The notes: generated by a model from the letters alone, not told the origin. Numbered from the stretch's first letter, positions 8,403 to 15,228 are shown. The stretch: DNA of 64,000 nucleotides from Methylobacterium sp. PvR107 (GCF_017833295.1 NZ_JAFIBW010000001.1:3176001-3240000), one strand, 5' to 3'. A program made the numbers and translations.

Positions 8403-8442
8403 GATACCAGCCACCCCTTCCGATACCAGCCTGATACCAGCC
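8403..8442. repeat. Three direct repeats of GATACCAGCC
   Basis: Copies at 8403-8412, 8422-8431 and 8433-8442, just to the right of the tRNA-Gly remnant. Short direct repeats beside an attachment core can be integrase or excisionase arm sites; that role is inferred only from position. Confidence 0.5.
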
Positions 8443-8462
8443 GCGGGCGGTTTTGACCCTCG

Positions 8463-8695
8463 ATGCCGATGCTGAGCATGCCGGAAGTTGGGGGCGCGGC
8501 ATCAGATGGGGTCGTCCAGATCGGCAACGCCCTGAAAGCCGCGGCGGCGGGCCAGCAAAAGCGGGGGCAGAAGGGCGGCATGCAGCTCAACAACCAAGTC
8601 GGCCGAGCCCCATCGGCCTGCAGCAGGCAAAGGCGATGTTCGACCCGGGCCGCTTCTACGGAGGGCTGCGCGACGCGGGGGCGGGTGGCGTCTGA
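8463..8695 (+). pseudogene. Phage-like gene debris (two short coding-like segments)
   Basis: From ATG 8463 one frame reads MPMLSMPEVGGAASDGVVQI and on to KRGQKGGMQLNN. About 40 codons later the neighbouring frame gives PIGLQQAKAMFDPGRFYGGL before a stop at 8693-8695. The second segment resembles the N-terminal part I remember from phage endolysin-type proteins, but the recollection is weak. The frame change and early stop suggest remnants of a small prophage region next to the tRNA attachment site. No function is claimed. Confidence 0.3.
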
Positions 8696-8760
8696 GGCGT
8701 TGCGGTCGGGACCCGAGCGTCAGATGGGCCGCGCAAAAGCGTCTGGGATGGCCCGAGCCC

Positions 8761-9246
8761 TTACCGTTGTCCCCCGATCAGGCCTCGCATTCTCAGGCTG
8801 TTGAGGTAGGCCCGCTGGAGAGGACACCAGAACGCGGCACCACTCTCGCGTAGCGCAGCCGTGTCTTCGGTCTCGGCGACATTCATTGCCTTCAGCAGCC
8901 GGTCCTGCCCGAAGCGGTTCAGCGACTGCGAGAAAAGCGCGGTTCCAATCTCCTGCAGTTGAGCTTGATCGACAGCGTAGAACGGCGCGCAGTTCCGGCC
9001 GATGAGGGTCACGCGGACGATCATCCGTGCGGCTTGGTCGAGGCGAGTAGCATCTTGAGGCAGCGCAGCTTCCGGCGCCTTGGTCGGCCCGGCAATCGCA
9101 TTGCAGCTCGCGAACGCGAACATGGCCAGCGCGCAGCACGCGACTGAGAGACGGCCGAGGGCGAGAGATCGAGCGTGCGTCGACAGGCCTCTCCGTGAAG
9201 CTGGCCTCTTCTGCGGGCCGTAGATCTGGTCTTGATGCTTGAGCAT
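8761..9246 (-). CDS. Hypothetical secreted or lipoprotein-like protein
   Basis: Up to 161 residues. A hydrophobic stretch SVACCALAMFAFASC ends in a possible lipobox, which would make it a membrane-anchored periplasmic protein after cleavage before Cys. The mature part has two further conserved-looking cysteines (GRNCAPFY and AFWCPLQ) that may form a disulfide. The start is uncertain: ATG 9246 has a weak GGAA before it and leaves a long basic leader before the hydrophobic part. I do not recognise the family. It stands alone on the minus strand in the accessory region. Confidence 0.5.
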   Translation of the reverse strand: MLKHQDQIYGPQKRPASRRGLSTHARSLALGRLSVACCALAMFAFASCNAIAGPTKAPEAALPQDATRLDQAARMIVRVTLIGRNCAPFYAVDQAQLQEIGTALFSQSLNRFGQDRLLKAMNVAETEDTAALRESGAAFWCPLQRAYLNSLRMRGLIGGQR

Positions 9247-9328
9247 ATTTCCAGGATGGCGAACGTCGCGGTGCGTGTCGAGGCGCCGGTATTGGCCCAG
9301 CCTTCATCTTGCAGCTACAGGTCCACCC

Positions 9329-9517
9329 ATGCCCGACAAGCTCGACGCCCTCCTTGAACGCCTGAAGGCGCACCAGCGCACGCTCATCCTGGCTATGGCT
9401 CAGCACGACGGCATGCCGGCCGGAAGCGCGCTGCGCCAAGTCGCCGAGTTGGAGAACGTGATCGCCGCGGTCGAGGCCGTTGCGGCCGAGGAGGCAGATC
9501 GGGCTCAAAGGCACTGA
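9329..9517 (+). CDS. Small helical hypothetical protein
   Basis: 62 residues from ATG 9329 (MPDKLDALLERLKAHQRTL). The sequence is almost entirely amphipathic helix with heptad-like Leu/Ala spacing and an Ala/Glu-rich second half (VAELENVIAAVEAVAAEEAD), so a short coiled coil is likely. The ribosome-binding site is weak (AGGTCC). No family recognised; typical of the tiny genes in this accessory stretch. Confidence 0.5.
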   Translation: MPDKLDALLERLKAHQRTLILAMAQHDGMPAGSALRQVAELENVIAAVEAVAAEEADRAQRH

Positions 9518-9761
9518 CCCTCGCGCTGGCCGACGCTGTCAGCAGGTTCACAGCAATCACGGTAGCGTGCGGGAGCCGACGGCAGCAGTACGGTAGAGCG
9601 CACGGTCGCAGCAGGGGTATCACACTACACGCACTGAAGGTGCGGGCGGCTCCTCCTGCGCGTCGTAGGTCTGGCCGTGCTGCGCGGGCATGGGCTCAAG
9701 ATGGCGGGCGATGGGGCGGGGGTCGAGACGGACCTTCCGCCCGATCGGTACGTTGAACCAG

Positions 9762-10010
9762 ATGCACGTCCAGCCCTCGACCAGCCCTGATCGCCTCGTC
9801 TTGACGGAGGCTGCCCTCGCAGCTGCCGATCGCGTCTGGCGTGCCGAAATGCGCCGGAACTATGGGCCGGATGGGGTGCTGACCTATGCCTTCTCCCCGG
9901 AGGGCCAAGGCGATCTCGGGACGTCGCTCCGGCGGACCTACGAGGCTCGCCGCGTTGCGGTGGCTCTGTGGCGTCACGAGCGGCATAGGGCGCCGCGGTT
10001 GGTGACCTGA
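9762..10010 (+). CDS. Hypothetical protein, C-terminus probably cut by IS3 insertion
   Basis: 82 residues from ATG 9762 (MHVQPSTSPDRLVLTEAALA). The body includes VWRAEMRRNYGPDGVLTYAF and ends RHRAPRLVT. The last codons and the TGA stop (10008-10010) lie within the left terminal repeat of the IS3-type element that begins at 10003, so the natural C-terminus may have been replaced. No family recognised. Confidence 0.5.
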   Translation: MHVQPSTSPDRLVLTEAALAAADRVWRAEMRRNYGPDGVLTYAFSPEGQGDLGTSLRRTYEARRVAVALWRHERHRAPRLVT

Positions 10011-10020
10011 CCGGCTGGCT

Positions 10021-10350
10021 TTGGACCGGGCTGATTGCGAGGATCAGCCAGGACCAGAGGGTCTGGACCTGCGGCGAGGCCAGAAGACGAACGCGGAGCA
10101 GGTCGTGCTCAAGCTGCGCCAGATCGAGGTGCGGACGGCCCAGGGCAAGAGTTTGGCTCTTGCATGCAGGGAGGCGGATATCTCCGAGCAGAGGTACTAC
10201 CGCTGGCGCAAGGAATACGGCGGCCTTCAGGTCGATCAAGCTAGGAAGATGCAGGATCCGGAGCGCGAGAACGCTCGTCTGCGCCGGCTCGTGGCGGACC
10301 TGTCTCTGGAACAGCAGGTTCTGGCGGACGTCGCCTCGGGAAACTTGTAG
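10021..10350 (+). CDS. IS3-family transposase OrfA
   Basis: A frame of up to 109 residues containing KTNAEQVVLKLRQIEVRTAQ, the helix-turn-helix region ACREADISEQRYYRWRKEYG, and a leucine-zipper-like tail (ENARLRRLVADLSLEQQVLA). These are OrfA hallmarks in the IS407 group, where OrfA binds the terminal repeats. The start is doubtful: the first in-frame start is TTG 10021, and the homologous part begins near 10081. The stop TAG (10348-10350) falls at the shift point into orfB. Confidence 0.8.
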   Translation: MDRADCEDQPGPEGLDLRRGQKTNAEQVVLKLRQIEVRTAQGKSLALACREADISEQRYYRWRKEYGGLQVDQARKMQDPERENARLRRLVADLSLEQQVLADVASGNL

Positions 10351-11258
10351 CCCCCGAGCGACGCAGGCAGGCAGTCGACGGGATCCGGGAGAAGTACGGC
10401 CTCTCGGAACGTCACGCCTGCCGGATCGTCGGCCAACACCGCGGCACGCGGCGCTCCGTGCCCACCGTGCCGGCCGAAGAGGATGAGCTGACCCGCGCCA
10501 TCATCGCCCTGGCGTCCGAATACGGACGCTACGGCTACCGTCGCGTCACCGCGCTGCTGCAGGCAGCCGGCTGGCCGGTAGGCAAGGACCGGGTCCAGCG
10601 CATCTGGCGTCGCGAGGGGCTGAAGGTCCCCAGCCGACATAGACCCCGCAGCCGCCTGTGGCTGAGCGACGGCTCCGGCGTGCGGCTACGACCGCTTCAC
10701 CGCAACCCCGTCTGGAGCTTCGACTGCGTACAGGCTCAGACCCACGACGGCCGAACCTTGCGCATCCTGACGCTGATCGACGAGCACAGCCGGGTGTGCC
10801 TCGCGCTGAAGGTGGCACGGCGCATCAAGAGCGTCGGCGTGATCGAGGCGCTAGCCGACGCCATGTGCCTGCACGGCATCCCGGGGCATATCCGCTGCGA
10901 CAACGGCCCGGAGATGATCTCCAAGGCGTTGCGCAAGTGGGCCGCCAAAGCTGGCCCGCAGGTCCAGTCCATCGCGCCAGGATCCCCGTGGGAGAACGGC
11001 TATTGCGAGAGCTTCAACGGCAAGCTCCGTGACGAGTGCCTGCGCCAGGAGATCTTCTCCTCGCTGAAGGCGGCGCAGATCGCGATCGGTCTGTGGCAAA
11101 CCACCGACAACCACGTCCGACCGCATTCGTCGCTGGGCTGTCGGCCGCCCGCGCCCGTCAGCTACCCGGATCTGGCCTTCCGGCTACCCATGACCGCGAC
11201 CATGCAGGAGCCTCTCAATCGGCTCGGTCAAAAATCCGGTCAGGTCACTGCGGTGTAG
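10338..11258 (+). CDS. IS3-family transposase OrfB (rve integrase core), -1 frame
   Basis: The frame continues orfA after a -1 shift near 10338-10343 (GGGAAAC) with KLVAPERRRQAVDGIREKYG, then HTH_21-like EYGRYGYRRVTALLQAAGW and the DDE core: Asp in WSFDCVQAQT, Asp in RCDNGPEMIS, Glu in WENGYCESFNGKLRDE. It ends LNRLGQKSGQVTAV. No ATG lies at the junction (the first start-like codon is GTG 10458), so an OrfAB fusion by programmed frameshifting is likely. Catalytic residues are intact. Confidence 0.85.
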   Translation, partial: GKLVAPERRRQAVDGIREKYGLSERHACRIVGQHRGTRRSVPTVPAEEDELTRAIIALASEYGRYGYRRVTALLQAAGWPVGKDRVQRIWRREGLKVPSRHRPRSRLWLSDGSGVRLRPLHRNPVWSFDCVQAQTHDGRTLRILTLIDEHSRVCLALKVARRIKSVGVIEALADAMCLHGIPGHIRCDNGPEMISKALRKWAAKAGPQVQSIAPGSPWENGYCESFNGKLRDECLRQEIFSSLKAAQIAIGLWQTTDNHVRPHSSLGCRPPAPVSYPDLAFRLPMTATMQEPLNRLGQKSGQVTAV

Positions 11259-11346
11259 GCTTTGATGAGCTGCTTCGCCGTCGGCTCGGTTGCCTGACCC
11301 CGCCAGCAGCAACGACTAGAGCGAGGGCGGCGAGGGCTGTACGCAT
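11247..11346 (-). pseudogene. Signal-peptide gene start cut off by the IS3 element
   Basis: On the minus strand ATG 11346 begins MRTALAALALVVAAGG, a good Sec signal. After a probable one-base slip in a G-run the neighbouring frame reads QATEPTAKQLIKAYTAV up to the IS3 end at 11247. It looks like the first 30-35 codons of an exported protein whose remainder was removed by the IS3 insertion. No continuation is seen on the far side of the element. Confidence 0.35.
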
Positions 11347-11579
11347 CCCGGCAGGATATAAGCGGGATGGTGGTGTCGAGGGCAGAGCCTACGCGATGGT
11401 GGCCAACAGCGGGCAGGCGTGATGGACAGCACGTTCGGCCGGATGCACGGGCTGGCGCTGGAGAACGCGCAATCTGCGATTGCCTTGCCGGGCCGCGGCG
11501 ATGTCGGCCAATAGCGGGCAGAGGTGAAAAAGGCCACGCGGATGGATTGCCGTGAGGAGCTGACGATGCAACGAGCGGC
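11347..11579. other. Intergenic stretch without recognisable gene
   Basis: It contains two near-repeats: GGCCAACAGCGGGCAGGCGTG (around 11400) and CGGCCAATAGCGGGCAGAGG (around 11507). No convincing coding frame. It lies between the IS3 debris and the cysteine-rich secreted protein. Confidence 0.4.
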
Positions 11580-12008
11580 TCAGCAGCCAGCACGGCACTG
11601 AACCCGATCAACATACGGCGGGATGTCCGCGCTGAATGTCCGTACCTCAATTAAGGCGCCGCCGCGGTGCCATATCATCTCGCAGCTCGCCATCCCCAAC
11701 TCATGGCAAGCCTCGGCTTCAGGATAGGCTTCACAGCGCCCATCAATGCCCCGAGCGCAACGGTCATAGCATCCTGAGTGGTCGCAATATTGATTAATTT
11801 GTTTCACTGGAGCCCATCCGAGCGAATACAAGCTTGATCGAGCCTGATCATAGGATGTGTTCTTAGGAAAATTTGGAATTTTCTCTTCAGCTATGACGGG
11901 ATTTATGGCGGTGAATGTGGCGCAGATGAAAACAAGGCTATGAGAGCTTCGAACCGCCCAAGCCTTAAACTGCTTCACCAAAGCTAGAGACAAGCAAGCA
12001 GCAGTCAT
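11580..12008 (-). CDS. Cysteine-rich exported protein of unknown function
   Basis: 142 residues from ATG 12008, with GGAAG about 9 bases upstream. A signal-like segment (HSLVFICATFTAINPVIA) leads into SYDQARSSLYSLGWAPVKQI and then six cysteines spread over CDHSGCYDRC, CEAYPEAEAC and MASCEMIWHRGGA, ending with IEVRTFSADIPPY. The YDQAR...GWAPV and CE.IW..GG..IEV pattern recalls small periplasmic proteins widespread in alphaproteobacteria, but no function is known to me. It is less GC-rich than its neighbours, which suggests recent arrival. Confidence 0.65.
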   Translation of the reverse strand: MTAACLSLALVKQFKAWAVRSSHSLVFICATFTAINPVIAEEKIPNFPKNTSYDQARSSLYSLGWAPVKQINQYCDHSGCYDRCARGIDGRCEAYPEAEACHELGMASCEMIWHRGGALIEVRTFSADIPPYVDRVQCRAGC

Positions 12009-12140
12009 CGCGCCAACTTCCGGCGATCATAGCTTATAAGCTATTCCTATATTCACTGATTAGACAATTCGCGTGCGCTATTTGCTGATTAAAATCAACA
12101 ATCCGCACCGCTTTGAGCGCTTCTTCCACGCGGCGGGGGA

Positions 12141-12216
12141 TGGTGGCCCGGCAGGACTCGAACCTGCAACCAGACTGTTATGAGCGGTCGGCTCTAACCG
12201 TTGAGCTGCAGGCCCC
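12141..12216 (-). tRNA. tRNA with CAU anticodon (Ile2- or Met-like, phage-type)
   Basis: Reading the minus strand: D-arm GCTC-AACGGTTA-GAGC, anticodon loop CTCATAA (CAT), T-arm GCAGG-TTCGAGT-CCTGC and an encoded CCA at 12141-12143. The overall pattern resembles bacterial tRNA-Ile2 (GGTTAGAGC..CTCATAA). The anticodon stem GACCG/CAGTC has one C-A mismatch and only six acceptor pairs (GGCCTG with CGGGCC) precede A-CCA, so the fold is imperfect. Such divergent CAU tRNAs are common on phages and islands. Functional status is uncertain. Confidence 0.6.
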
Positions 12217-12253
12217 CGCAAGGGCATAGCCATCGCCACCCTGTAGTCGCAAC

Positions 12254-12790
12254 CTACCGACAGGGCGACGTAGAAGGTGCGCGGAACTCCTCGGCCGCTT
12301 CAGCCTGATCCCTGCCTTCTTGATCATCCCCGGCAGCGTCGTCGTCCGCCTCCGCAGCCGCCGGAGCACCGGCGCGGTACTTATCTCCGTACCGCTCCAA
12401 CTCGCCGCTGTTGGTCATCACGCTGAGATACGTGTTCAGGGTGTTAGCAGCCACATCTGTCAGACGTTCGCTGATCTCGGCATGCGTCAAACCCTCGGAT
12501 CCAGCCTCCTCAAGAAGCGCCTTCAACCGTCCCTTGGCCGAGTTAGCGCGCGGCCCGCGGGGTCCCCGGCTACCACGAGGTCGATCCCCGCTCGCCGGAA
12601 TGCGGCGGCTCGCCGGTCGATCAGCGGCAGGCTCCTCCAAGGGCGTGCCTTCTACAATCGATGCGAGCGACCGCTCAGCGAGACGGAGCTTCGTCAACTC
12701 GTCGCCCACGCGCGCGTAGTCAGCCTCAAGGGACACGCGCTGCTGCCTCACGCTGGCCAAAGCCTTCGCGAGTGTGTCGTCATTTGCCAT
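12254..12790 (-). CDS. Hypothetical protein with coiled coil and winged-helix-like domain
   Basis: 178 residues from ATG 12790 (MANDDTLAKALASVRQQRVS), with AAGGAAG about 11 bases upstream. Residues 5-50 form a coiled coil. A basic Gly/Pro/Arg linker (DRPRGSRGPRGPRAN) follows. Residues 86-140 (GRLKALLEEAGSEGLTHAEI and TLNTYLSVMTNSGELERYG) look like a small winged helix of the kind found in DNA-binding regulators. The tail is acidic. This layout suggests a nucleoid-associated or regulatory DNA-binding protein of a mobile region; that is an inference. Confidence 0.65.
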   Translation of the reverse strand: MANDDTLAKALASVRQQRVSLEADYARVGDELTKLRLAERSLASIVEGTPLEEPAADRPASRRIPASGDRPRGSRGPRGPRANSAKGRLKALLEEAGSEGLTHAEISERLTDVAANTLNTYLSVMTNSGELERYGDKYRAGAPAAAEADDDAAGDDQEGRDQAEAAEEFRAPSTSPCR

Positions 12791-12903
12791 CAATAGCTCG
12801 ACTTCCTTGGTCTTGTGGTCAGGGTTTGAGGGTGCATTCGCAAACCGGATCATTGCACTCTCTCAGGATCCCCGCTGTGCCGCACGTAGCCCCGGGCTAG
12901 ACG

Positions 12904-13080
12904 TCAGTCCGAGAGGGCGTGCCAGACCGCTGACCACGCGTGCAAGAGCGGCCCACCCGCTAGCACGACCACGATGAGGGTCACGGCCGAAAGGGCAACC
13001 TTCGTGGTCCGGTCGGACCCTTGGTGTTGGCGACGCCGTCGATCTCGGGGCTTCAGGACTACGATCTTCGGATCCGACAA
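12904..13080 (-). CDS. Small single-pass membrane protein (58 aa)
   Basis: A TTG start at 13080 gives MSDPKIVVLKPRDRRRRQHQ, then one membrane helix (VALSAVTLIVVVLAGGPLL) and an aromatic tail HAWSAVWHALSD, stop at 12904-12906. Positive residues precede the helix, so the N-terminus is probably cytoplasmic. No good ribosome-binding site is visible and no family is recognised. The basic-helix-Trp pattern is not what random GC-rich sequence usually gives. Confidence 0.45.
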   Translation of the reverse strand: MSDPKIVVLKPRDRRRRQHQGSDRTTKVALSAVTLIVVVLAGGPLLHAWSAVWHALSD

Positions 13081-13189
13081 ATGCTAGATTTGGCTGTCGG
13101 GCAGCTCCCGCTTCGACCGCCCCGGGCGCATGTTCGCCGCCCTACGCCCACATCACTCCGGCGCGTCTATCACGAGCCGGCGGACGGGA

Positions 13190-13456
13190 TCAGTGCTGCA
13201 CGGGCGGAACGACACCCGTGAAAGATGCCATGCCGTCTGCCTCGACCATCGCGGCAAAAGCAGAGTAGACTTCCTGGTCCGTCGCGAAGGTCTCCGTCCA
13301 AGCGGTGCAGCCGCCAGGCAAGAGGTCGATCACGACCAGCTGCCAGGGATCCTGCGTCCCAGCGTAGCGATCGATTTCGACATCGACCGTCTCACCGTCG
13401 CGGCTGAAGGATCCGGACAGAGGCGAGTGCTCGAAGTCGCGGTCCTCAAGGTCCAC
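13190..13456 (-). CDS. Small hypothetical protein, fourth gene of overlapping cluster
   Basis: 88 residues from GTG 13456, which has GGAAG seven bases upstream; a TTG at 13477 would add seven residues. The acidic sequence includes GETVDVEIDRYAGTQDPWQL and FATDQEVYSAFAAMVEADGM. A compact beta-rich fold is suggested. The start overlaps the end of the preceding gene by 11 bases, which implies translational coupling. Family not recognised. Confidence 0.6.
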   Translation of the reverse strand: MDLEDRDFEHSPLSGSFSRDGETVDVEIDRYAGTQDPWQLVVIDLLPGGCTAWTETFATDQEVYSAFAAMVEADGMASFTGVVPPVQH

Positions 13457-13682
13457 GGATCGCTTCCATGCGTTCAACGGCCTTGCTCACGGCCTCGCGC
13501 AGGACGGGCGGCCATGACACATCATGATCATGAAGGAACTGAGCGGAACTGATGAGAGCCTTGAGCCTCTCAGGATGCGTCGAGTCCTCCGCGGCATCTG
13601 ACTGCAGAAACTGCTCTGCCAGGGCCATCGCGAGCCGAAGGATCTCGCGCAACTCCTCAGGCTGGACGTCAGCGTCGCTCAC
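13446..13682 (-). CDS. Small hypothetical protein, third gene of overlapping cluster
   Basis: 78 residues from ATG 13682 (MSDADVQPEELREILRLAMA). Mainly helical (EQFLQSDAAEDSTHPERLKA, REAVSKAVERMEA). It overlaps the upstream 30-codon gene by 14 bases and the downstream gene by 11. No motif recognised. Its conserved-looking helical composition and position argue that the frame is real. Confidence 0.6.
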   Translation of the reverse strand: MSDADVQPEELREILRLAMALAEQFLQSDAAEDSTHPERLKALISSAQFLHDHDVSWPPVLREAVSKAVERMEAIRGP

Positions 13683-13761
13683 TTCGATAGCCCTTCGCCT
13701 TCAGGTGCTCGGTGAGGGCTTCGCGGATTGCCCGTGCGGCCTCGGGATCAGGCGTCGTCAT
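13669..13761 (-). CDS. Very small protein (30 aa), second gene of overlapping cluster
   Basis: ATG 13761 gives MTTPDPEAARAIREALTEHL and then KAKGYRSERR, a single amphipathic helix with a basic end. The frame overlaps the first gene by 14 bases and the third by 14 bases. It is too short for a family call; its support is the uninterrupted chain of overlaps and the helical composition. Confidence 0.4.
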   Translation of the reverse strand: MTTPDPEAARAIREALTEHLKAKGYRSERR

Positions 13762-13948
13762 CGTCGGAGCCTCCGTCCTCGAAACCATCGAATCCATCGA
13801 GGGGTACGCCAGTCCGGTACACGTCGTACTTGCGACCCAGCGCGTCCAGTTGCTTCCCTGACGCTCCAATCACGAGGTCCCGATCGCCGTCAGGAACTTC
13901 GCGCAGCAAGCGCTCGCGGAAGTCGGCGTCAGGCTCGGGATCGCTCAT
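13748..13948 (-). CDS. Small acidic hypothetical protein, first gene of overlapping cluster
   Basis: 66 residues from ATG 13948 (MSDPEPDADFRERLLREVPD). It continues GDRDLVIGASGKQLDALGRK and YDVYRTGVPLDGFDG and ends in a run of aspartates. It looks like a small soluble protein. It is first of four minus-strand genes that overlap one after another (13948 to 13190). Family not recognised. Confidence 0.6.
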   Translation of the reverse strand: MSDPEPDADFRERLLREVPDGDRDLVIGASGKQLDALGRKYDVYRTGVPLDGFDGFEDGGSDDDDA

Positions 13949-14002
13949 GCCTCACCTATGATCGTTTGGCCTTCAGGGCTTTCTCTAAGGTAGCGGAGGC
14001 GA

Positions 14003-14386
14003 TCAGGGCTTGGCGATGTGCCACGCGCCATTCAAAAAGCCGTCGCCCGTGATGTCGCCGGACTTGGTGTCCTTGGTCCAAGTGTCGAGTGACTTGCCTT
14101 TGAAGGCCCGCTGAGCGGTGCCGTCGTCGCGCGTTACCGTCGTCCAATCGCCGGAGCCTGTCGATGCGGACGCTGCCGTCAGGGGCGGCCAGTTCTCGGC
14201 GCAGCGTCCGTTGCACATCGACTTACCGCCCACGTCCTTGTCGAACGTGTAGAGCGTCATGCCCTTTGCATCGACCCAGGCGGGTCCTTTCGAGGTCTCG
14301 CCCTGTGTGGCGGGCGCGGCAGGTTGTGCGGAGGCGGTGGAGGAGGTGAAAGCCACGAAGGCGGTGCGGATCAGCAGAGTGCGCAT
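14003..14386 (-). CDS. Secreted COG4315-like repeat protein
   Basis: 127 residues from ATG 14386, with GGGAG nine bases upstream. A signal peptide (LLIRTAFVAFTSSTASAQ) precedes WVDAKGMTLYTFDKDVGG, CNGRCAENWPPLTA, GDWTTVTRDDGTAQRAFKGK, and DTKSGDITGDGFLNGAWHIA. These match the short repeats of the COG4315 'predicted lipoprotein with conserved Yx(FWY)xxD motif' family. Its role is unknown; members are periplasmic and often induced in stationary or stress conditions. The length is normal. It stands alone on the minus strand. Confidence 0.85.
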   Translation of the reverse strand: MRTLLIRTAFVAFTSSTASAQPAAPATQGETSKGPAWVDAKGMTLYTFDKDVGGKSMCNGRCAENWPPLTAASASTGSGDWTTVTRDDGTAQRAFKGKSLDTWTKDTKSGDITGDGFLNGAWHIAKP

Positions 14387-14522
14387 CGATGGGTCTCCCG
14401 CGTCTCTGAGCGATGACCTGCCGATACAGTGCCTGCAAGAACTCGCGGTATCAACGCCAACTGCGACCGATGTCGGAACGGCTGGCACACCTCGCCCGTG
14501 AACCCCAATCGGCGGCGCTCTT

Positions 14523-14648
14523 GTGAAACTGACGCTGATGGCTGAACTGAACGCCTGGTTGGTACGCGCCAAGTTGGCGATAGCTGCCGTGCTGCTGGCG
14601 CTCGCGGCCATCATCGCCGTGGCCCGCGGGATCGCGCGTCTTCCGTGA
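14523..14648 (+). CDS. Very small membrane protein (41 aa)
   Basis: GTG 14523 (or ATG 14538) opens a frame with MAELNAWLVRAKLAIAAVLL and ALAAIIAVARGIARLP, one membrane helix with basic flanks, TGA at 14646-14648. Small one-helix proteins of this kind occur in phage lysis cassettes, but no lysis partner is seen. No ribosome-binding site is evident. Confidence 0.35.
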   Translation: MKLTLMAELNAWLVRAKLAIAAVLLALAAIIAVARGIARLP

Positions 14649-14667
14649 CTTCAGTAGGCACCTCGCT

Positions 14668-14838
14668 ATGATCGAAGGCGACGATCCGACGACCGAAGCC
14701 GTGGAGGCTTTGATTGCGGCCGGCTACATGGTCGAGCGCTTCGACGAGGATCCTGGCCTATGGCGTGTGAACGGTGAGGTGATGACCGGCGCTGAACTCG
14801 TCGCGGAAGCGGAGCGGATGGGGCTCATGGACGGATAG
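14668..14838 (+). CDS. Small hypothetical protein (56 aa)
   Basis: ATG 14668 gives MIEGDDPTTEAVEALIAAGY, then MVERFDEDPGLWRVNGEVMT and GAELVAEAERMGLMDG, stop TAG at 14836-14838. The pattern of helix, two strands with Trp, then helix looks like a folded mini-domain. It follows the preceding micro-gene by 19 bases. Family not recognised. Confidence 0.5.
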   Translation: MIEGDDPTTEAVEALIAAGYMVERFDEDPGLWRVNGEVMTGAELVAEAERMGLMDG

Positions 14839-14892
14839 GATTGAGCGGGCACGCCGTGACGATACCGCCACGCGGCCCTTCTCAATTGCACC

Positions 14893-15078
14893 TCAGATCA
14901 ACGTGCCGGGGCCAACCGGATCACCCGGCACCAAGTCTGGCCCGACCGGATCGCCGGGCACCGGATCGCTAGGCGGTTGTGGCATCGGCGGATCGCCGGG
15001 CATGGGTTCGGTCGGCGGGGGCTCACCGGGTGTTGGTAAATCCGGTCCGCCGGGGTCGGGTATGCCAGGGTTAGCCAT
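14893..15078 (-). CDS. Proline-rich repeat micro-protein
   Basis: 61 residues from ATG 15078, with GGAG ten bases upstream. It is almost wholly Pro/Gly/Asp with PGDP and PGDPVGP repeats (for example PVPGDPVGPDLVPGDPVGPG). Similar Pro-rich micro-proteins seem to recur in this bacterial group; function unknown. Low complexity means that the frame could be a chance result of the repeated DNA, but the start context is good. Confidence 0.5.
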   Translation of the reverse strand: MANPGIPDPGGPDLPTPGEPPPTEPMPGDPPMPQPPSDPVPGDPVGPDLVPGDPVGPGTLI

Positions 15079-15228
15079 CGTTCGGCATCTCCGTCACCGC
15101 AAGGGTCGACAGTTAATCTTGCCGCCGGATGAGCGGTTCCGTCCCTTGTCGGCCGCCATTGAGATCCGCCATTCGGATCCGTCCTACGATCATAGCGGCT
15201 GCTCTTGTCGCGTAGGGGCAGGTTGATT

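Larger units (their letters stand above)
10003..11258 (+). mobile_element. IS3-family insertion sequence (IS407-like)
   Basis: The left end TGACCTGACCGG (10003) and the right end CCGGTCAGGTCA (to 11247) are exact inverted copies over 12 bp and stay similar inward (ACCGGGCTGATTG against ACCGAGCCGATTG). The element carries overlapping orfA and orfB in a -1 relation. The orfB stop lies 11 bases beyond the inverted repeat, so the true end may be slightly further out; no clean target duplication is visible. Confidence 0.8.

Noticed and set aside
8314..8502. Minus-strand frames with GTGNRTRVFSLEG-like text near 8330
   Set aside because: They are the translated reverse of the tRNA-Gly remnant, not a gene.
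14893..15078. The GGATCxCCGGG repeats in this interval as a possible CRISPR array
   Set aside because: The repeats are short, irregular and have no unique spacers; they encode or mimic a Pro-Gly-Asp repeat peptide. No CRISPR array or cas gene was seen anywhere in the window.
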